Positions 51,890-60,690 of a stretch of DNA of 64,000 nucleotides are shown piece after piece (position 1 is the stretch's first letter; every line of letters starts with the position of its first letter). Source of the stretch: Sphingomonas panacis (lineage in GTDB: Bacteria > Pseudomonadota > Alphaproteobacteria > Sphingomonadales > Sphingomonadaceae); assembly GCF_001717955.1 (NCBI RefSeq), contig NZ_CP014168.1:3751501-3815500 (forward strand), read 5' to 3'. Made by a program: the position numbers and the translations under genes. The notes under the pieces were generated by a model. That model was not told where the DNA came from, did not search any database, and saw only the letters and a list, made by a program, of their open reading frames with translations.

Positions 51890-52810
51890 ATGGTATTTCC
51901 GTTGATCCTCGTCGCGGCGCCGGTTCTGGACCCGGCGCAAGCGCCGTCAGCCACGACGCCGGCCAAGAACGACGCACCGCTGCCGCCACAGCTCAGGGCG
52001 ATGCTCGACGCGGCGATCGCTTCGGGCAATGAGAACGACATCAACATCATCTCCAAATACGCGTCCAACGCCGCGCCCGAATCCGCACGCACGATCAAGG
52101 CGTCGGTCGATGGCTGGCGCAAGGCGCGTGAGGCCAAGCGGGTCGAGACGATCGTCGAGGCCGGTCCGTTCGATCTGTGGAAGGGCAGCGTCCAGCTCGG
52201 TGGCTATGCCACAACCGGCAACACCAACGACCTCGGCGTCAACGCGGCGGTGAAACTCAGCCGCGAGACGTTGCAGTGGAAGCACACGGTAACGCTCGCG
52301 GTCGACTACAAGCAGAGCAGCGGCCTGATCAGCCGCGAACATTATCTCGCCGCCTATGAGCCGAACTACAAATTTTCCGAACGCGGTTATATCTACGGCA
52401 CCGGCAGCTACGAGAGCGACCGTTTCCTCGGCTATTACAACCGCTATGCCGGGTCGGTGGGCGCGGGTTTCGGCGTGATCCGCTCGCCGGGCATCAAGCT
52501 CGATCTCGAAGTCGGCCCGGCCTATCGCCGCACTTCCTTCACCGATGCGACTCAGGAAAACAGCTTCGCGGCGCGCGGATCGATGGATTTCGCGCTGAAG
52601 CTCAACCGCGCGATCTCGGTGACTCAGGCCGCGTCGGTCTATTTCCAGAAGATCAACAGCACGGTCAGCAGCGTCTCGGCGATCAACGCCAAGCTGTTCG
52701 GCCCGCTCTCCGCGAAACTTTCCTACGCCGTGCAATATGAAAGCGCGCCGCCGATCGGGCGGGTCAGCACCGACACGTCGAGCACGGCTTCGATCGTGTA
52801 CAGTTTCTGA
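51890..52810 (+). CDS. DUF481 outer-membrane protein (YdiY-like)
   Basis: 306 residues. Short hydrophobic start (MVFPLILVAAPVLDPAQA), an alpha-helical part to about residue 90, then barrel strands from VQLGGYATTGNTNDLGVNAA to STASIVYSF with a terminal Phe. Segments GYIYGTGSYESDRFLGYYNR and KLDLEVGPAYRRTSF are typical of DUF481, proposed to be salt- or acid-stress-linked outer-membrane proteins. Function unknown. The signal peptide is short, so the start may be imperfect; no strong ribosome site is present. Confidence 0.88.
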   Translation: MVFPLILVAAPVLDPAQAPSATTPAKNDAPLPPQLRAMLDAAIASGNENDINIISKYASNAAPESARTIKASVDGWRKAREAKRVETIVEAGPFDLWKGSVQLGGYATTGNTNDLGVNAAVKLSRETLQWKHTVTLAVDYKQSSGLISREHYLAAYEPNYKFSERGYIYGTGSYESDRFLGYYNRYAGSVGAGFGVIRSPGIKLDLEVGPAYRRTSFTDATQENSFAARGSMDFALKLNRAISVTQAASVYFQKINSTVSSVSAINAKLFGPLSAKLSYAVQYESAPPIGRVSTDTSSTASIVYSF

Positions 52811-52899
52811 TTCGCGGGCGGTTCGCGCTGGAGTGACGGATCGACCGCAAACGACCGCAACGGGTGGAGTAACGCCCGGTCCCGCGCTAGGCTCTGGCG

Positions 52900-54108
52900 A
52901 TGGTAACCCTTGCCCCCAGTGAACGCGCTGCGATCGAGCGGGTCGAAGGCGCGCCGATGCTCGCGCAGACGCAAGCGTGGGCGGCGATCAATTCGGGCAC
53001 GCGCAACCTCGCCGGGCTCGCGGCGATGGCGGCGAACCTCGCCGACGCGTTCGCCATCCTCCCCGGCGACCTCACGCTCGCGGAACCGGCACGCGCCGAG
53101 ACGCTGCTCGCCGACGGCACGCTCGCCGCGCTCGATCACGGCCGGCATCTGCATCTGACCGTCCGCCCCCAAGCGCCCGTCCAGATCCTGCTGACCGGCC
53201 ATATGGACACCGTCTTCCCAGCCGACCACCCGTTCCAGACGATGCGCTGGCAGGACGACGGCTGCCTCAACGGCCCCGGCGTCGCCGACATGAAGGGCGG
53301 TCTCGCGGTGATGCTCGCCGCGCTCTCAACGGTAGAAGCGAGTCTGCTCGCCGATCGCATCGGCTATGAGGTGGTGATCGGCTCGGACGAGGAAACCGGC
53401 TCGTTCTCCTCCGCCGCGCTGATCGCCCGCGCCGCGCGACGCAAGGCGGCGGCGCTCACCTACGAACCCGCGCTTCCCGACGGCACGCTCGCCGGCGCGC
53501 GCGGCGGGACGGGCAATTTCTCGATCCTGATCCGTGGGCGAAGCGCACATGCCGGTCGCAACCCCGACGACGGCCGCAACGCCGTCCTCGCCGCCGCCGA
53601 CATCGCGCTTCGGCTGGCCGAGGCGCGCTCGCCGCGCCTGTCGGTCAATCCCGCGCGGATCGAGGGCGGCGGGCCGAACAACGTTGTGCCCGATCTCGCC
53701 ATCCTGCGAGTCAACTTCCGCCCCGCCGACGCCAGCGAGATCGCGCGCGCGCAGGCGTGGATCGACGCAACCGTCGCGCATGTCGCCGCCGCGCATGATG
53801 TCAGCATCAGCGTCCACGGCGGCTTCAACCGCCCGCCCAAGCCGATCGATCCCGGCGCGGCAAAGCTGTTCGGCGTGGTCAAACAGGCCGGCGCCGACCT
53901 CGGCCTCGATATCGCCTGGCGCGACACCGGCGGGGTGTGCGACGGCAACAACATCGCCGCGTGCGGCGTACCCGTCGTCGATACGATGGGGGTGCGTGGC
54001 GGCGCGATCCACTCGGCGGACGAATTCCTGATTCCCGAGAGCCTCGCCGAACGCGCAGCACTCTCGGCGCTCACCATCTTGCGCATTGCCGAAAAGGGGG
54101 GACTGTGA
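52900..54108 (+). CDS. M20 family metallohydrolase (carboxypeptidase G2-like)
   Basis: 402 residues. Zinc ligands are seen in LLTGHMDTVFPADHP (His, about 100), GVADMKGGLAVMLAALST (Asp), IGSDEETGSFSSAAL (catalytic Glu, ligand Glu) and GGAIHSADEFLIP (His). The dimerisation domain RGRSAHAGRNPDDGRNAVLA is intact. Its stop overlaps the astA start (GTGA), so it belongs to the arginine succinyltransferase operon. Since no astE is seen, this enzyme might hydrolyse succinylglutamate; this is an inference. No signal peptide. Confidence 0.92.
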   Translation: MVTLAPSERAAIERVEGAPMLAQTQAWAAINSGTRNLAGLAAMAANLADAFAILPGDLTLAEPARAETLLADGTLAALDHGRHLHLTVRPQAPVQILLTGHMDTVFPADHPFQTMRWQDDGCLNGPGVADMKGGLAVMLAALSTVEASLLADRIGYEVVIGSDEETGSFSSAALIARAARRKAAALTYEPALPDGTLAGARGGTGNFSILIRGRSAHAGRNPDDGRNAVLAAADIALRLAEARSPRLSVNPARIEGGGPNNVVPDLAILRVNFRPADASEIARAQAWIDATVAHVAAAHDVSISVHGGFNRPPKPIDPGAAKLFGVVKQAGADLGLDIAWRDTGGVCDGNNIAACGVPVVDTMGVRGGAIHSADEFLIPESLAERAALSALTILRIAEKGGL

Positions 54109-55121
54109 CGTTTCGTATCCGCGCCGCGCGCGACGAGGATCTCCAGCCACTCTACGAGATGGCCAAGCTGACCGGCGGCGGCTTCACCAACCTGCCGCCC
54201 GATCGCCCCTCGCTCAAAGCCAAGCTCGACAAGAGCCACGCCGCCTTCGCCAAGACCGACGACACGCTCGCCGACGAGCTGTTCGTGCTGGTGCTGGAGA
54301 ATGCGCAGACCGGCGAGGTGCGCGGCACCTGCCAGATCTTCACCCATGTCGGCCAGCATTACCCGTTCTACAGCTACCGCATCGGCACGCTCACCCAGCA
54401 CAGCAAGGAACTCGGCCGCACCTTCCGCGCCGACCAATTGAGCCTCACCACGGATCTGGAGGGATGCAGCGAGGTCGGCGGGCTGTTCCTGCATCCCGGC
54501 GAGCGTGCCGGCGGCCTCGGCATGCTGCTCGCGCGCAGCCGCTACATGTTCATAGCACAGCACCGCGCGCGCTTCGCCGACCGCATCCTCGCTGAACTGC
54601 GCGGGGTGATCGACGAGGCGGGCGGATCGCCGTTCTGGGACGGGCTGGCGGGCCGCTTCTTCGGAATGAACTTCCAGGATGCCGACCAGTTCAACGCGAT
54701 CCACGGCCACCAGTTCATCGCCGACCTTTTCCCCAAACACCCGATCTACATTGCGATGCTGCCGGAGAACGCCCGCGCCGCGATCGGCCTGCCGCACCCG
54801 TCGGGCCGCGCGGCGATGCGGATGCTGGAGATCGAGGGCTTCAGCTTCGACAAATATATCGACATTTTCGACGGCGGCCCGACCATGACCGCGCCGACCG
54901 ACAAGGTGAACACGATCGCCAACGTCCGCCCCGCGCGGCTGATCGCGATCGACGGTGACGGCGGTGAGCCGGTGCTGGTCGCCGCTGGCCGGCTCGGCGA
55001 TTTCCACTGCGCCTATGGCAAGCTGCGCGCGGTCGGCGACGGTGTCGCGATCGACCGCGCCTGCGCCACCGCGCTCGGGCTGATCGAGGGCGACAACCTT
55101 GCCTGGGTGGCGCGCTACTGA
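54105..55121 (+). CDS. astA: Arginine N-succinyltransferase
   Basis: 338 residues from GTG 54105, after aaaaggggga. Typical segments: FRIRAARDEDLQPLYEMAKL, TGGGFTNLPPDRPSLKAKLD, CSEVGGLFLHPGERAGGLGM, RYMFIAQHRARFADRILAEL and PFWDGLAGRFFGMNFQDADQ. It transfers succinate from succinyl-CoA to arginine, first step of the AST arginine-breakdown path. It is coupled to the M20 gene upstream and astB downstream by overlapping codons. Confidence 0.96.
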   Translation: MTFRIRAARDEDLQPLYEMAKLTGGGFTNLPPDRPSLKAKLDKSHAAFAKTDDTLADELFVLVLENAQTGEVRGTCQIFTHVGQHYPFYSYRIGTLTQHSKELGRTFRADQLSLTTDLEGCSEVGGLFLHPGERAGGLGMLLARSRYMFIAQHRARFADRILAELRGVIDEAGGSPFWDGLAGRFFGMNFQDADQFNAIHGHQFIADLFPKHPIYIAMLPENARAAIGLPHPSGRAAMRMLEIEGFSFDKYIDIFDGGPTMTAPTDKVNTIANVRPARLIAIDGDGGEPVLVAAGRLGDFHCAYGKLRAVGDGVAIDRACATALGLIEGDNLAWVARY

Positions 55122-56374
55122 TGCTCACCGAGATCAATTTCGACGGGCTGATCGGCCCGAGCCACAATTTCGCCGGCCTCAGCCCCGGCAACCTCGCCGC
55201 GACCGCCAACGCCGGGCGCGTGGCGCATCCGCGCAGGGCCGCGCTGGAGGGACTTGCCAAGATGCGCGCCAACCTCGCGCTTGGTCTGACGCAAGGTCTT
55301 TTCGTGCCGCTCGCGCGGCCCGATCATCGCTGGCTTGAGAGCCTGTCGGTGGATTTTACAACCGCCGCGCCACACCTTCGGGCGCAGGCTTTGTCGGCCT
55401 CGGCGATGTGGGCGGCGAATGCCGCGACCGTCTCGCCCGCCCCCGACACCGCGGATTCGCGCTGTCATCTCTCCGCCGCCAATCTCGTGACGATGCCCCA
55501 CCGCAGCCACGAATGGCCCGGCACGCTCGCGCAACTCCGCCTCGCCTTCGCCGACCCCGCCTTCGTGGTGCATGGCCCGGTGCCGGCGCCGTTCGGCGAC
55601 GAGGGCGCCGCGAACCACATGCGACTGTGTGCGACGCACGATGCGCCGGGCGTCGAAGTGTTCGTTTACGGCGTGACGGGTGGCCCCTTCCCCGCGCGCC
55701 AGCACCGCGAGGCAAGCGCCGCGATCGCGCGCGCGCACCGGCTCGCGCCCGACCGCACGCTGTTCGTCCAGCAATCCGAAGCGGCGATCGCGGCAGGGGC
55801 GTTCCACAACGACGTGGTCGCGGTCGCCAACGAACGCGTGCTGTTCGCGCACGAACACGCCTTCGCCGATCGGGAGGGCTTCTACGCGGACCTCCGCGAG
55901 CGTCTGCCCGAAGTCGAGATCGTCGAGGTGCCCGCTTCGCAGGTCACCCTCGCCGACGCCATCGCCTCCTATCTCTTCAACGCGCAGCTCGTCACCCCGC
56001 CCGATGGCGTCATGACGCTGATCGTGCCACAGGAAGCCCGCGAGACCGCATCGGTCTGGGCATATCTGCAAGCGATGCTCGCCGGCAACGGCCCGGTCCG
56101 CCGTGTCGAGATCGTGGACGTGCGCCAGTCGATGGCGAACGGCGGGGGTCCGGCGTGTCTGCGATTGCGCGTGGTTGCCGATCCCGCGACGATCGACCCG
56201 CGCTTCCTCGTCGACGCCGCCAAGCTCGATCGCATTGCCGGCATCGTCGCCGAACATTGGCCCGAGGACATAGCGCCCGACGCAATCGGCGACCCAGCGT
56301 TGATTGCCACGATCGAGAACGCCCGCCGCGTGCTGCTGGAGGCGCTCGACCTTGTCGAATTAGCTTACACGTAA
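55121..56374 (+). CDS. astB: N-succinylarginine dihydrolase
   Basis: 417 residues. INFDGLIGPSHNFAGLSPGN at the N-terminus, WAANAATVSPAPDTADSRCH, FAFADPAF-type segment with GDEGAANHMRLC and the C-terminal Cys region NGGGPACLRLRVV are all as in AstB. It removes two ammonia and CO2 from succinylarginine to give succinylornithine. ATG 55121 overlaps the astA TGA by one base. astC and astD are not in the window. Confidence 0.96.
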   Translation: MLTEINFDGLIGPSHNFAGLSPGNLAATANAGRVAHPRRAALEGLAKMRANLALGLTQGLFVPLARPDHRWLESLSVDFTTAAPHLRAQALSASAMWAANAATVSPAPDTADSRCHLSAANLVTMPHRSHEWPGTLAQLRLAFADPAFVVHGPVPAPFGDEGAANHMRLCATHDAPGVEVFVYGVTGGPFPARQHREASAAIARAHRLAPDRTLFVQQSEAAIAAGAFHNDVVAVANERVLFAHEHAFADREGFYADLRERLPEVEIVEVPASQVTLADAIASYLFNAQLVTPPDGVMTLIVPQEARETASVWAYLQAMLAGNGPVRRVEIVDVRQSMANGGGPACLRLRVVADPATIDPRFLVDAAKLDRIAGIVAEHWPEDIAPDAIGDPALIATIENARRVLLEALDLVELAYT

Positions 56375-56439
56375 CCATATCCATTAACGTGAATCTGCGC
56401 TTTTCCGCCGTTGGCCCGCGCCTTGCTTAACCACGGGCC

Positions 56440-56661
56440 ATGTGGCGCAAATTCACCCGGCTGTTCGTCATCAAGACCAAGTTCGAGGCGTTTCTGGTCA
56501 TCTACGGCCTCGGCCTCGGCGCGGCCGAGCGCGGCGTGCATTATGTCGAGCAATATCATGGCAGCGTCGGTGGCTGGATGCTGTTCGCGGTCTGCCCGGT
56601 CGCGGTGTTCATGGCGGGCGCGCGCATCCTCGATTCGGTCGAGCACAGCGACTGGAACTGA
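56440..56661 (+). CDS. Small membrane protein, 73 residues
   Basis: A compact protein with two membrane segments: FLVIYGLGLGAAERGVHYVE and GGWMLFAVCPVAVFMAGARI, a basic start (MWRKFTRLFVIKTKFEAF) and an acidic end (DSVEHSDWN). I recall similar short sphingomonad hypotheticals but cannot name a function. It follows astB by 65 bases and converges on the transporter gene six bases away, with no terminator in between. Confidence 0.75.
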   Translation: MWRKFTRLFVIKTKFEAFLVIYGLGLGAAERGVHYVEQYHGSVGGWMLFAVCPVAVFMAGARILDSVEHSDWN

Positions 56662-56667
56662 CTCGGC

Positions 56668-57672
56668 TTACGCGGCGGTGGCCGGGATAGCGCGAGGTGC
56701 GCTATCCGGGGCGGTACCGCGCCCGGCATAGCGCCGCGCCAGCGTCGCGCAGACGAACAACTGCGCCTGATGGAACAGCATCAGCGGCAGCACGATCAGC
56801 CCGACCGCATGGCCGGGAAACAGGATCGCCGCCATCGGGATGCCGCCGGCCATGCTTTTCTTGGAGCCGCAGAACACGATCGCGATCTCGTCCTCGACCG
56901 AAAAGCCGAGCCGGCGGCTGACGACCGTCGTGATCGCCAGCACCAGCGCGAGGATGAACAGGTCGACCGCGAGCACGCCGGCGATGCTCTCCGGGGAAAG
57001 CTGGTGCCAGATGCCCGCGACCATGCCGGCGCTGAACGCGGCATAGACGACGACCAGCACCGATCCGCGATCGACCACCATCGTCAGCACCGGCTGGCGC
57101 AGCAGCCATGCACCGATCCACGGCCGAAGCACCTGCCCGACGACGAACGGCAGCAGGATCTGAACCGCGATATCCTCCAGCGCCTTGAGCGAGAAGCCGC
57201 CGCTCGCCACCGGCAGCAGTTGCGAGACGAGGATCGGCGTGATGATGACGCCCAGCATGTTCGACAGCGACGCCGCGCACAAAGCGCCCGGCACGTTGCC
57301 ACGCGCGATCGAGGTGAAGGCGATCGACGATTGCACGGTCGAAGGCAGCAGGCACAGGAACAGCAGCCCGGCCAGCACGTCCGCCGACATCACGCCCCGT
57401 AGCGAAACCGTCACCGCGACGCCGATCAACGGGAACAGGATGTAGGTGCTGGCGAAGATCAGCGTTTGCAGGCGCCAGTGCGACATCCCGGCCCAGATCG
57501 CCTCGGGCTTGAGCCGCGCGCCGTAGAACAGGAACAGCGCCGCCACCGCGACGTTCACGCCCCGCTCGACCCACACCGCCGCATCGCCGCGCGCGGGCAG
57601 CACGGCAGCTAGGACGACGGTGGCGATCAGCAACAGCAGATAGCGATCGATACGGCGGAGGAAGGTGGGCAT
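56668..57672 (-). CDS. Bile acid:sodium symporter family (SBF-like) transporter
   Basis: 334 residues, about nine to ten membrane helices. Family segments: GARLKPEAIWAGMSHWRLQT, LPSTVQSSIAFTSIARGNVP, SNMLGVIITPILVSQLLPVA and FCGSKKSMAGGIPMAAILFP. The SBF-like group (YfeH type) moves organic anions with sodium; the substrate is not known. ATG 57672 starts MPTFLRRIDRYLLLL; the upstream in-frame sequence is the intergenic repeat. A divergent LysR gene suggests it is regulated by it. Confidence 0.92.
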   Translation of the reverse strand: MPTFLRRIDRYLLLLIATVVLAAVLPARGDAAVWVERGVNVAVAALFLFYGARLKPEAIWAGMSHWRLQTLIFASTYILFPLIGVAVTVSLRGVMSADVLAGLLFLCLLPSTVQSSIAFTSIARGNVPGALCAASLSNMLGVIITPILVSQLLPVASGGFSLKALEDIAVQILLPFVVGQVLRPWIGAWLLRQPVLTMVVDRGSVLVVVYAAFSAGMVAGIWHQLSPESIAGVLAVDLFILALVLAITTVVSRRLGFSVEDEIAIVFCGSKKSMAGGIPMAAILFPGHAVGLIVLPLMLFHQAQLFVCATLARRYAGRGTAPDSAPRAIPATAA

Positions 57673-57688
57673 GCGGCTATCTCCATAG

Positions 57689-57722
57689 CCCGTTCGTCCT
57701 GAGCGAAGTCGAAGTGAACGGG
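57689..57722. repeat. Short inverted repeat between transporter and LysR
   Basis: cccgttcgtcctgagcgaag...gaacggg: complementary seven-base ends around a core with tgagcgaagtcgaag. It is the shortest copy of the family also present at 1440, 18885 and 58672. It lies in the divergent promoter region. Confidence 0.65.
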
Positions 57723-57803
57723 TGTGTAGGAGCGATGTAAACCTCTCATCATCATGCACAATTGCGATGGCAGCAATAACAGTCATCACGTATACGTATA
57801 ACC

Positions 57804-58664
57804 ATGATCCCGCCCGACCTGCTCGCCGCCTTCGTCGCCGTCGCCGACGGGCGCAGCTTCACCCGCGCCGCCAAGGCGCTCGGGCTTCGGCAATCGACCG
57901 TCAGCCAGCAGATCGGTCGGCTCGAAACGCTCGTCCGCCGCCGTCTGGTCGACCGCGACACGCACCGCGTCGCGCTGACGGTCGATGGCGAGATGCTGCT
58001 CGATCACGCGCGCCGTGTGCTCGATGCGCAGGCGCGGCTCGAAACCAGCCTTTCCGATCAGCCGCTTCGCGGGCGGCTTCGGCTCGGCGCGTCGGAGGAT
58101 TTCGTGCTGTCGGCCTTGCCCGACGTGCTGGCCGCGTTCGCGCGGCGCCACCCCGATGTCGATCTGGAATTGAGCGCCGGGCTGAGCCACAATCTCTACG
58201 ACGCGTTCGATGCCGGCTTGCTCGACGTGATCATCGCCAAGCGCAAGGCCGGCGACCGGCGCGGCACAACCGCGTGGCGCGAGCCGATCCGCTGGGTCGC
58301 GCACCCCGATTTTCGCGTCGATCCGGCAGCGCCCTTGCCGCTGCTGCTCTATCCGCCGCCGAGCGTTACCCGTGCGCAAGCGATCGAGACGCTGGAGCGG
58401 GTCGGGCGGAGCTGGCGCATCGCCTTCACCAGCGCGAGCCTGACCGGGCTCAGCGCCGCCGCGCGTGCCGGCATCGGCCTGATGCCGCACTCGGCCCGGC
58501 TGATGCCCGCGCAACTTGCCGTGGTCGCCCCCCACCCGAGCCTTCCGGCGCTTCCCGAGATCGAATTCGTCATGATCGGGCCCGGCGCCGGCAACCCGGT
58601 GGCCGCGGCGCTCATCGCCGCGATGCTCCACTGGGCGGGTGTGGAGCGCGCAGCCCTTGCCTGA
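57804..58664 (+). CDS. LysR-type transcriptional regulator
   Basis: 286 residues. The N-terminal winged helix-turn-helix is clear: LLAAFVAVADGRSFTRAAKA, LGLRQSTVSQQIGRLETLVR and RLVDRDTHRVALTVDGEMLL. The C-terminal effector domain starts RLRLGASEDFVLSALPDVLA. Its likely target is the divergent SBF transporter gene, by the usual LysR layout. There is no ribosome site before ATG 57804; instead tatacgtata lies three bases upstream, so it may be leaderless. Confidence 0.94.
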   Translation: MIPPDLLAAFVAVADGRSFTRAAKALGLRQSTVSQQIGRLETLVRRRLVDRDTHRVALTVDGEMLLDHARRVLDAQARLETSLSDQPLRGRLRLGASEDFVLSALPDVLAAFARRHPDVDLELSAGLSHNLYDAFDAGLLDVIIAKRKAGDRRGTTAWREPIRWVAHPDFRVDPAAPLPLLLYPPPSVTRAQAIETLERVGRSWRIAFTSASLTGLSAAARAGIGLMPHSARLMPAQLAVVAPHPSLPALPEIEFVMIGPGAGNPVAAALIAAMLHWAGVERAALA

Positions 58665-58671
58665 CCCCGCG

Positions 58672-58720
58672 CATTCGTCCCGAGCGCGGGCGGCCTCGAC
58701 TTCGCTCGCCACGAACGGTT
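58672..58720. repeat. Inverted repeat downstream of LysR
   Basis: cattcgtcccgagcgcgggc...cgccacgaacgg: outer attcgt/acgaac arms and an inner gagc pair. Another member of the dispersed family, here after a gene end. Confidence 0.6.
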
Positions 58721-58788
58721 AAGGATCGGGTCACGATATCGTTGCGCCTTCGGCACCAACTTCCCCCTAGAGGCGTTCACGAACCCGA

Positions 58789-59484
58789 ATGATCAAAGTC
58801 GCCAGCTACAACATGCACAAGGGCATCGGCCTGGATCGCTTGCGCGATCCGCGCCGCATCCTCGATGTGCTGTGCGAACTCGATGCCGATGTCATCGCGC
58901 TTCAGGAATGCGACCGCCGCTTCGGCACCAAGGCGCGCGTCATCCCGCAGCATCTGCTTGAGGAGCATAGCGGGTGGCACGCGGTGCCGTTCGGCCGCAA
59001 CACCGCGAGCATGGGGTGGCACGGCAACGCCATCCTCGTCCGCAAGACCGCAGAGGTGATCGATCACCAGACGATCCACCTGCCCGCGCTGGAGCCGCGC
59101 GGCGCCGTCTCCGCCGATCTGCGCGTCGATGGCACGGCGATCCGCGTGGTGGGGATGCACCTCGATCTCTCCGGCCTGTGGCGCAGGCGGCAGGCGCACA
59201 CGATCATCGCGCACGTCGAATCCGGCACGCACCCGATGCCGGCGGTGTTGATGGGCGACCTCAACGAATGGACCCCGAACGGCGGGTGCCTGCGCGATTT
59301 CTGCGCGCATTACCCCAGCGCACCGACCGGCCCGAGCTTTCACGCGCGCCGCCCGGTCGGCCGGCTCGACCGGATCATGGCGTCGCGCGCGCTGCGTGTC
59401 GTCGAATGCGGCGTCCATTCCAGCGCAACCGCCCGCCGCGCCTCGGACCATCTGCCGATCTGGGCGGTGCTCGAACCGGTCTGA
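58789..59484 (+). CDS. Endonuclease/exonuclease/phosphatase family protein
   Basis: 231 residues of the EEP fold. Metal and catalytic residues: VASYNMHKGIGLDR (Asn), IALQECDRRFG (Glu), VGMHLDLSGLWRR (His), VLMGDLNEWTPNGG (Asp, Asn) and SDHLPIWAVLE (Asp, His). Members cleave phosphodiesters or phosphates on lipids, DNA or sugar phosphates; the target is unknown. ATG 58789 begins at the first strand. Confidence 0.9.
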   Translation: MIKVASYNMHKGIGLDRLRDPRRILDVLCELDADVIALQECDRRFGTKARVIPQHLLEEHSGWHAVPFGRNTASMGWHGNAILVRKTAEVIDHQTIHLPALEPRGAVSADLRVDGTAIRVVGMHLDLSGLWRRRQAHTIIAHVESGTHPMPAVLMGDLNEWTPNGGCLRDFCAHYPSAPTGPSFHARRPVGRLDRIMASRALRVVECGVHSSATARRASDHLPIWAVLEPV

Positions 59485-59555
59485 TCCTGCGCGATCGTTT
59501 TCGCACTGGCGTTCATGGACTGGCAAAGCGCGGCAAAGCGGGTTAACCGTTACGC

Positions 59556-59891
59556 ATGCAGTTCCTCAAGACACTGTTCTGGTGCCTCCTCGCGTTCGTC
59601 GCGGCGATGTTCACACGCAACAACTGGACGACGGTGCCGGTCAATCTGTGGGGTGGGCTGATCGCCGAGATCAACCTGCCGCTGCTGCTGCTCATCACCT
59701 TCCTTGTCGGCTTCGTGCCGATGCTCGGCGTATATCATGCCGCGCGCTGGCGGATGCGCAGCCGCCTCGCCACCGCCGAACGCACGATCGCGACGCTGCG
59801 CGAGGTGGTCGCCACGCCCGCCGCCGTTGTCGTCGAGGCCCAGCCGATCGCGATAACCACCGAATCCATCGCGCCCGAAAGCCGTTTATGA
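59556..59891 (+). CDS. LapA-domain membrane protein
   Basis: 111 residues. Two membrane helices (LKTLFWCLLAFVAAMFTRNN, then LPLLLLITFLVGFVPMLGVY) enclose a short loop with VPVNLWGGL, followed by a cytoplasmic helix. This resembles the LapA domain, a partner in LPS-synthesis control in Enterobacteria. The stop overlaps pyrF by four bases (ATGA), so they are co-translated. Confidence 0.87.
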   Translation: MQFLKTLFWCLLAFVAAMFTRNNWTTVPVNLWGGLIAEINLPLLLLITFLVGFVPMLGVYHAARWRMRSRLATAERTIATLREVVATPAAVVVEAQPIAITTESIAPESRL

Positions 59892-60562
59892 CCAACCGTA
59901 TCTTCGTCGCGCTCGACACGCCGGACATGGCGCGCGCCCGCGCGATCGCGCAGCGCGTCCGCCACCATGTCGGCGGCATCAAGCTCGGGCTCGAATTCTT
60001 CATGGCGAACGGCCGGCACGGCGTGACCGAGATGCACGAGCTCGGCCTGCCGATCTTCCTCGATCTCAAGCTGCACGACATCCCCAACACCGTCGCCAAG
60101 GCGATCCAGGCGCTGCGCGGACTCGATCCGGCGATCCTGACCGTCCACGCTTCGGGTGGCCGCGCAATGCTGGAGGATGCCAAGGCCGCCGCGCCGCTCG
60201 GCACCAAGGTCGTCGCGGTGACGACGCTGACCAGCCTCGATTCGAACGATCTCAGGTCGATCGGCTGCGCGAATGCCCCGCACGACCAGGTGTTGCGGCT
60301 GACCGAACTCGCGCGCGAGTCCGGCGTCGACGGCATCGTCTGCTCGGGCGAGGAAGTCGCGGCGGCGCACAAACTCTGGCCCAAGGGTTTCTTCGTCGTG
60401 CCCGGCGTGCGCCCGGCGGATGGCGAGATCGGCGACCAGAAGCGCGTGGTGACGCCCCGCGCCGCGCTCGACGCCGGCGCGTCGATCCTGGTGATCGGCC
60501 GTCCGATCACCGCCGCGAGCGATCCCGATGCGGCGGCACGGGCGATCAGCGCGACACTGTGA
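59888..60562 (+). CDS. pyrF: Orotidine-5'-phosphate decarboxylase
   Basis: Last step of UMP synthesis. 224 residues. IFVALDTPDMARARAIAQRV at the start, then the catalytic FLDLKLHDIPNTVAKAIQAL (Asp, Lys, Asp) near residue 60, and VPGVRPADGEIGDQKRVVTP with the phosphate-binding end. Standard family I pattern. It is coupled to the LapA-like gene. Confidence 0.97.
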   Translation: MTNRIFVALDTPDMARARAIAQRVRHHVGGIKLGLEFFMANGRHGVTEMHELGLPIFLDLKLHDIPNTVAKAIQALRGLDPAILTVHASGGRAMLEDAKAAAPLGTKVVAVTTLTSLDSNDLRSIGCANAPHDQVLRLTELARESGVDGIVCSGEEVAAAHKLWPKGFFVVPGVRPADGEIGDQKRVVTPRAALDAGASILVIGRPITAASDPDAAARAISATL

Positions 60563-60578
60563 CGACACGCTGGGCGAA

Positions 60579-60597
60579 GCCGCAGCGAAGCTGCGGC
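60579..60597 (+). terminator. Hairpin after pyrF
   Basis: gccgcagc and gctgcggc pair perfectly over eight bases around loop gaa, 16 bases after the pyrF stop. No T-run follows; a second small hairpin (ggcgctacagcgcc) lies about 30 bases further. Termination is likely but not certain. Confidence 0.4.
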
Positions 60598-60690
60598 CAG
60601 CCGAACCGGGCGCGTCCGGCCGGCGGCGCTACAGCGCCGACCGACGACGCGGCCTTTGCCCGCGGCGCTTGAGGAGACCAAACGATCGCC

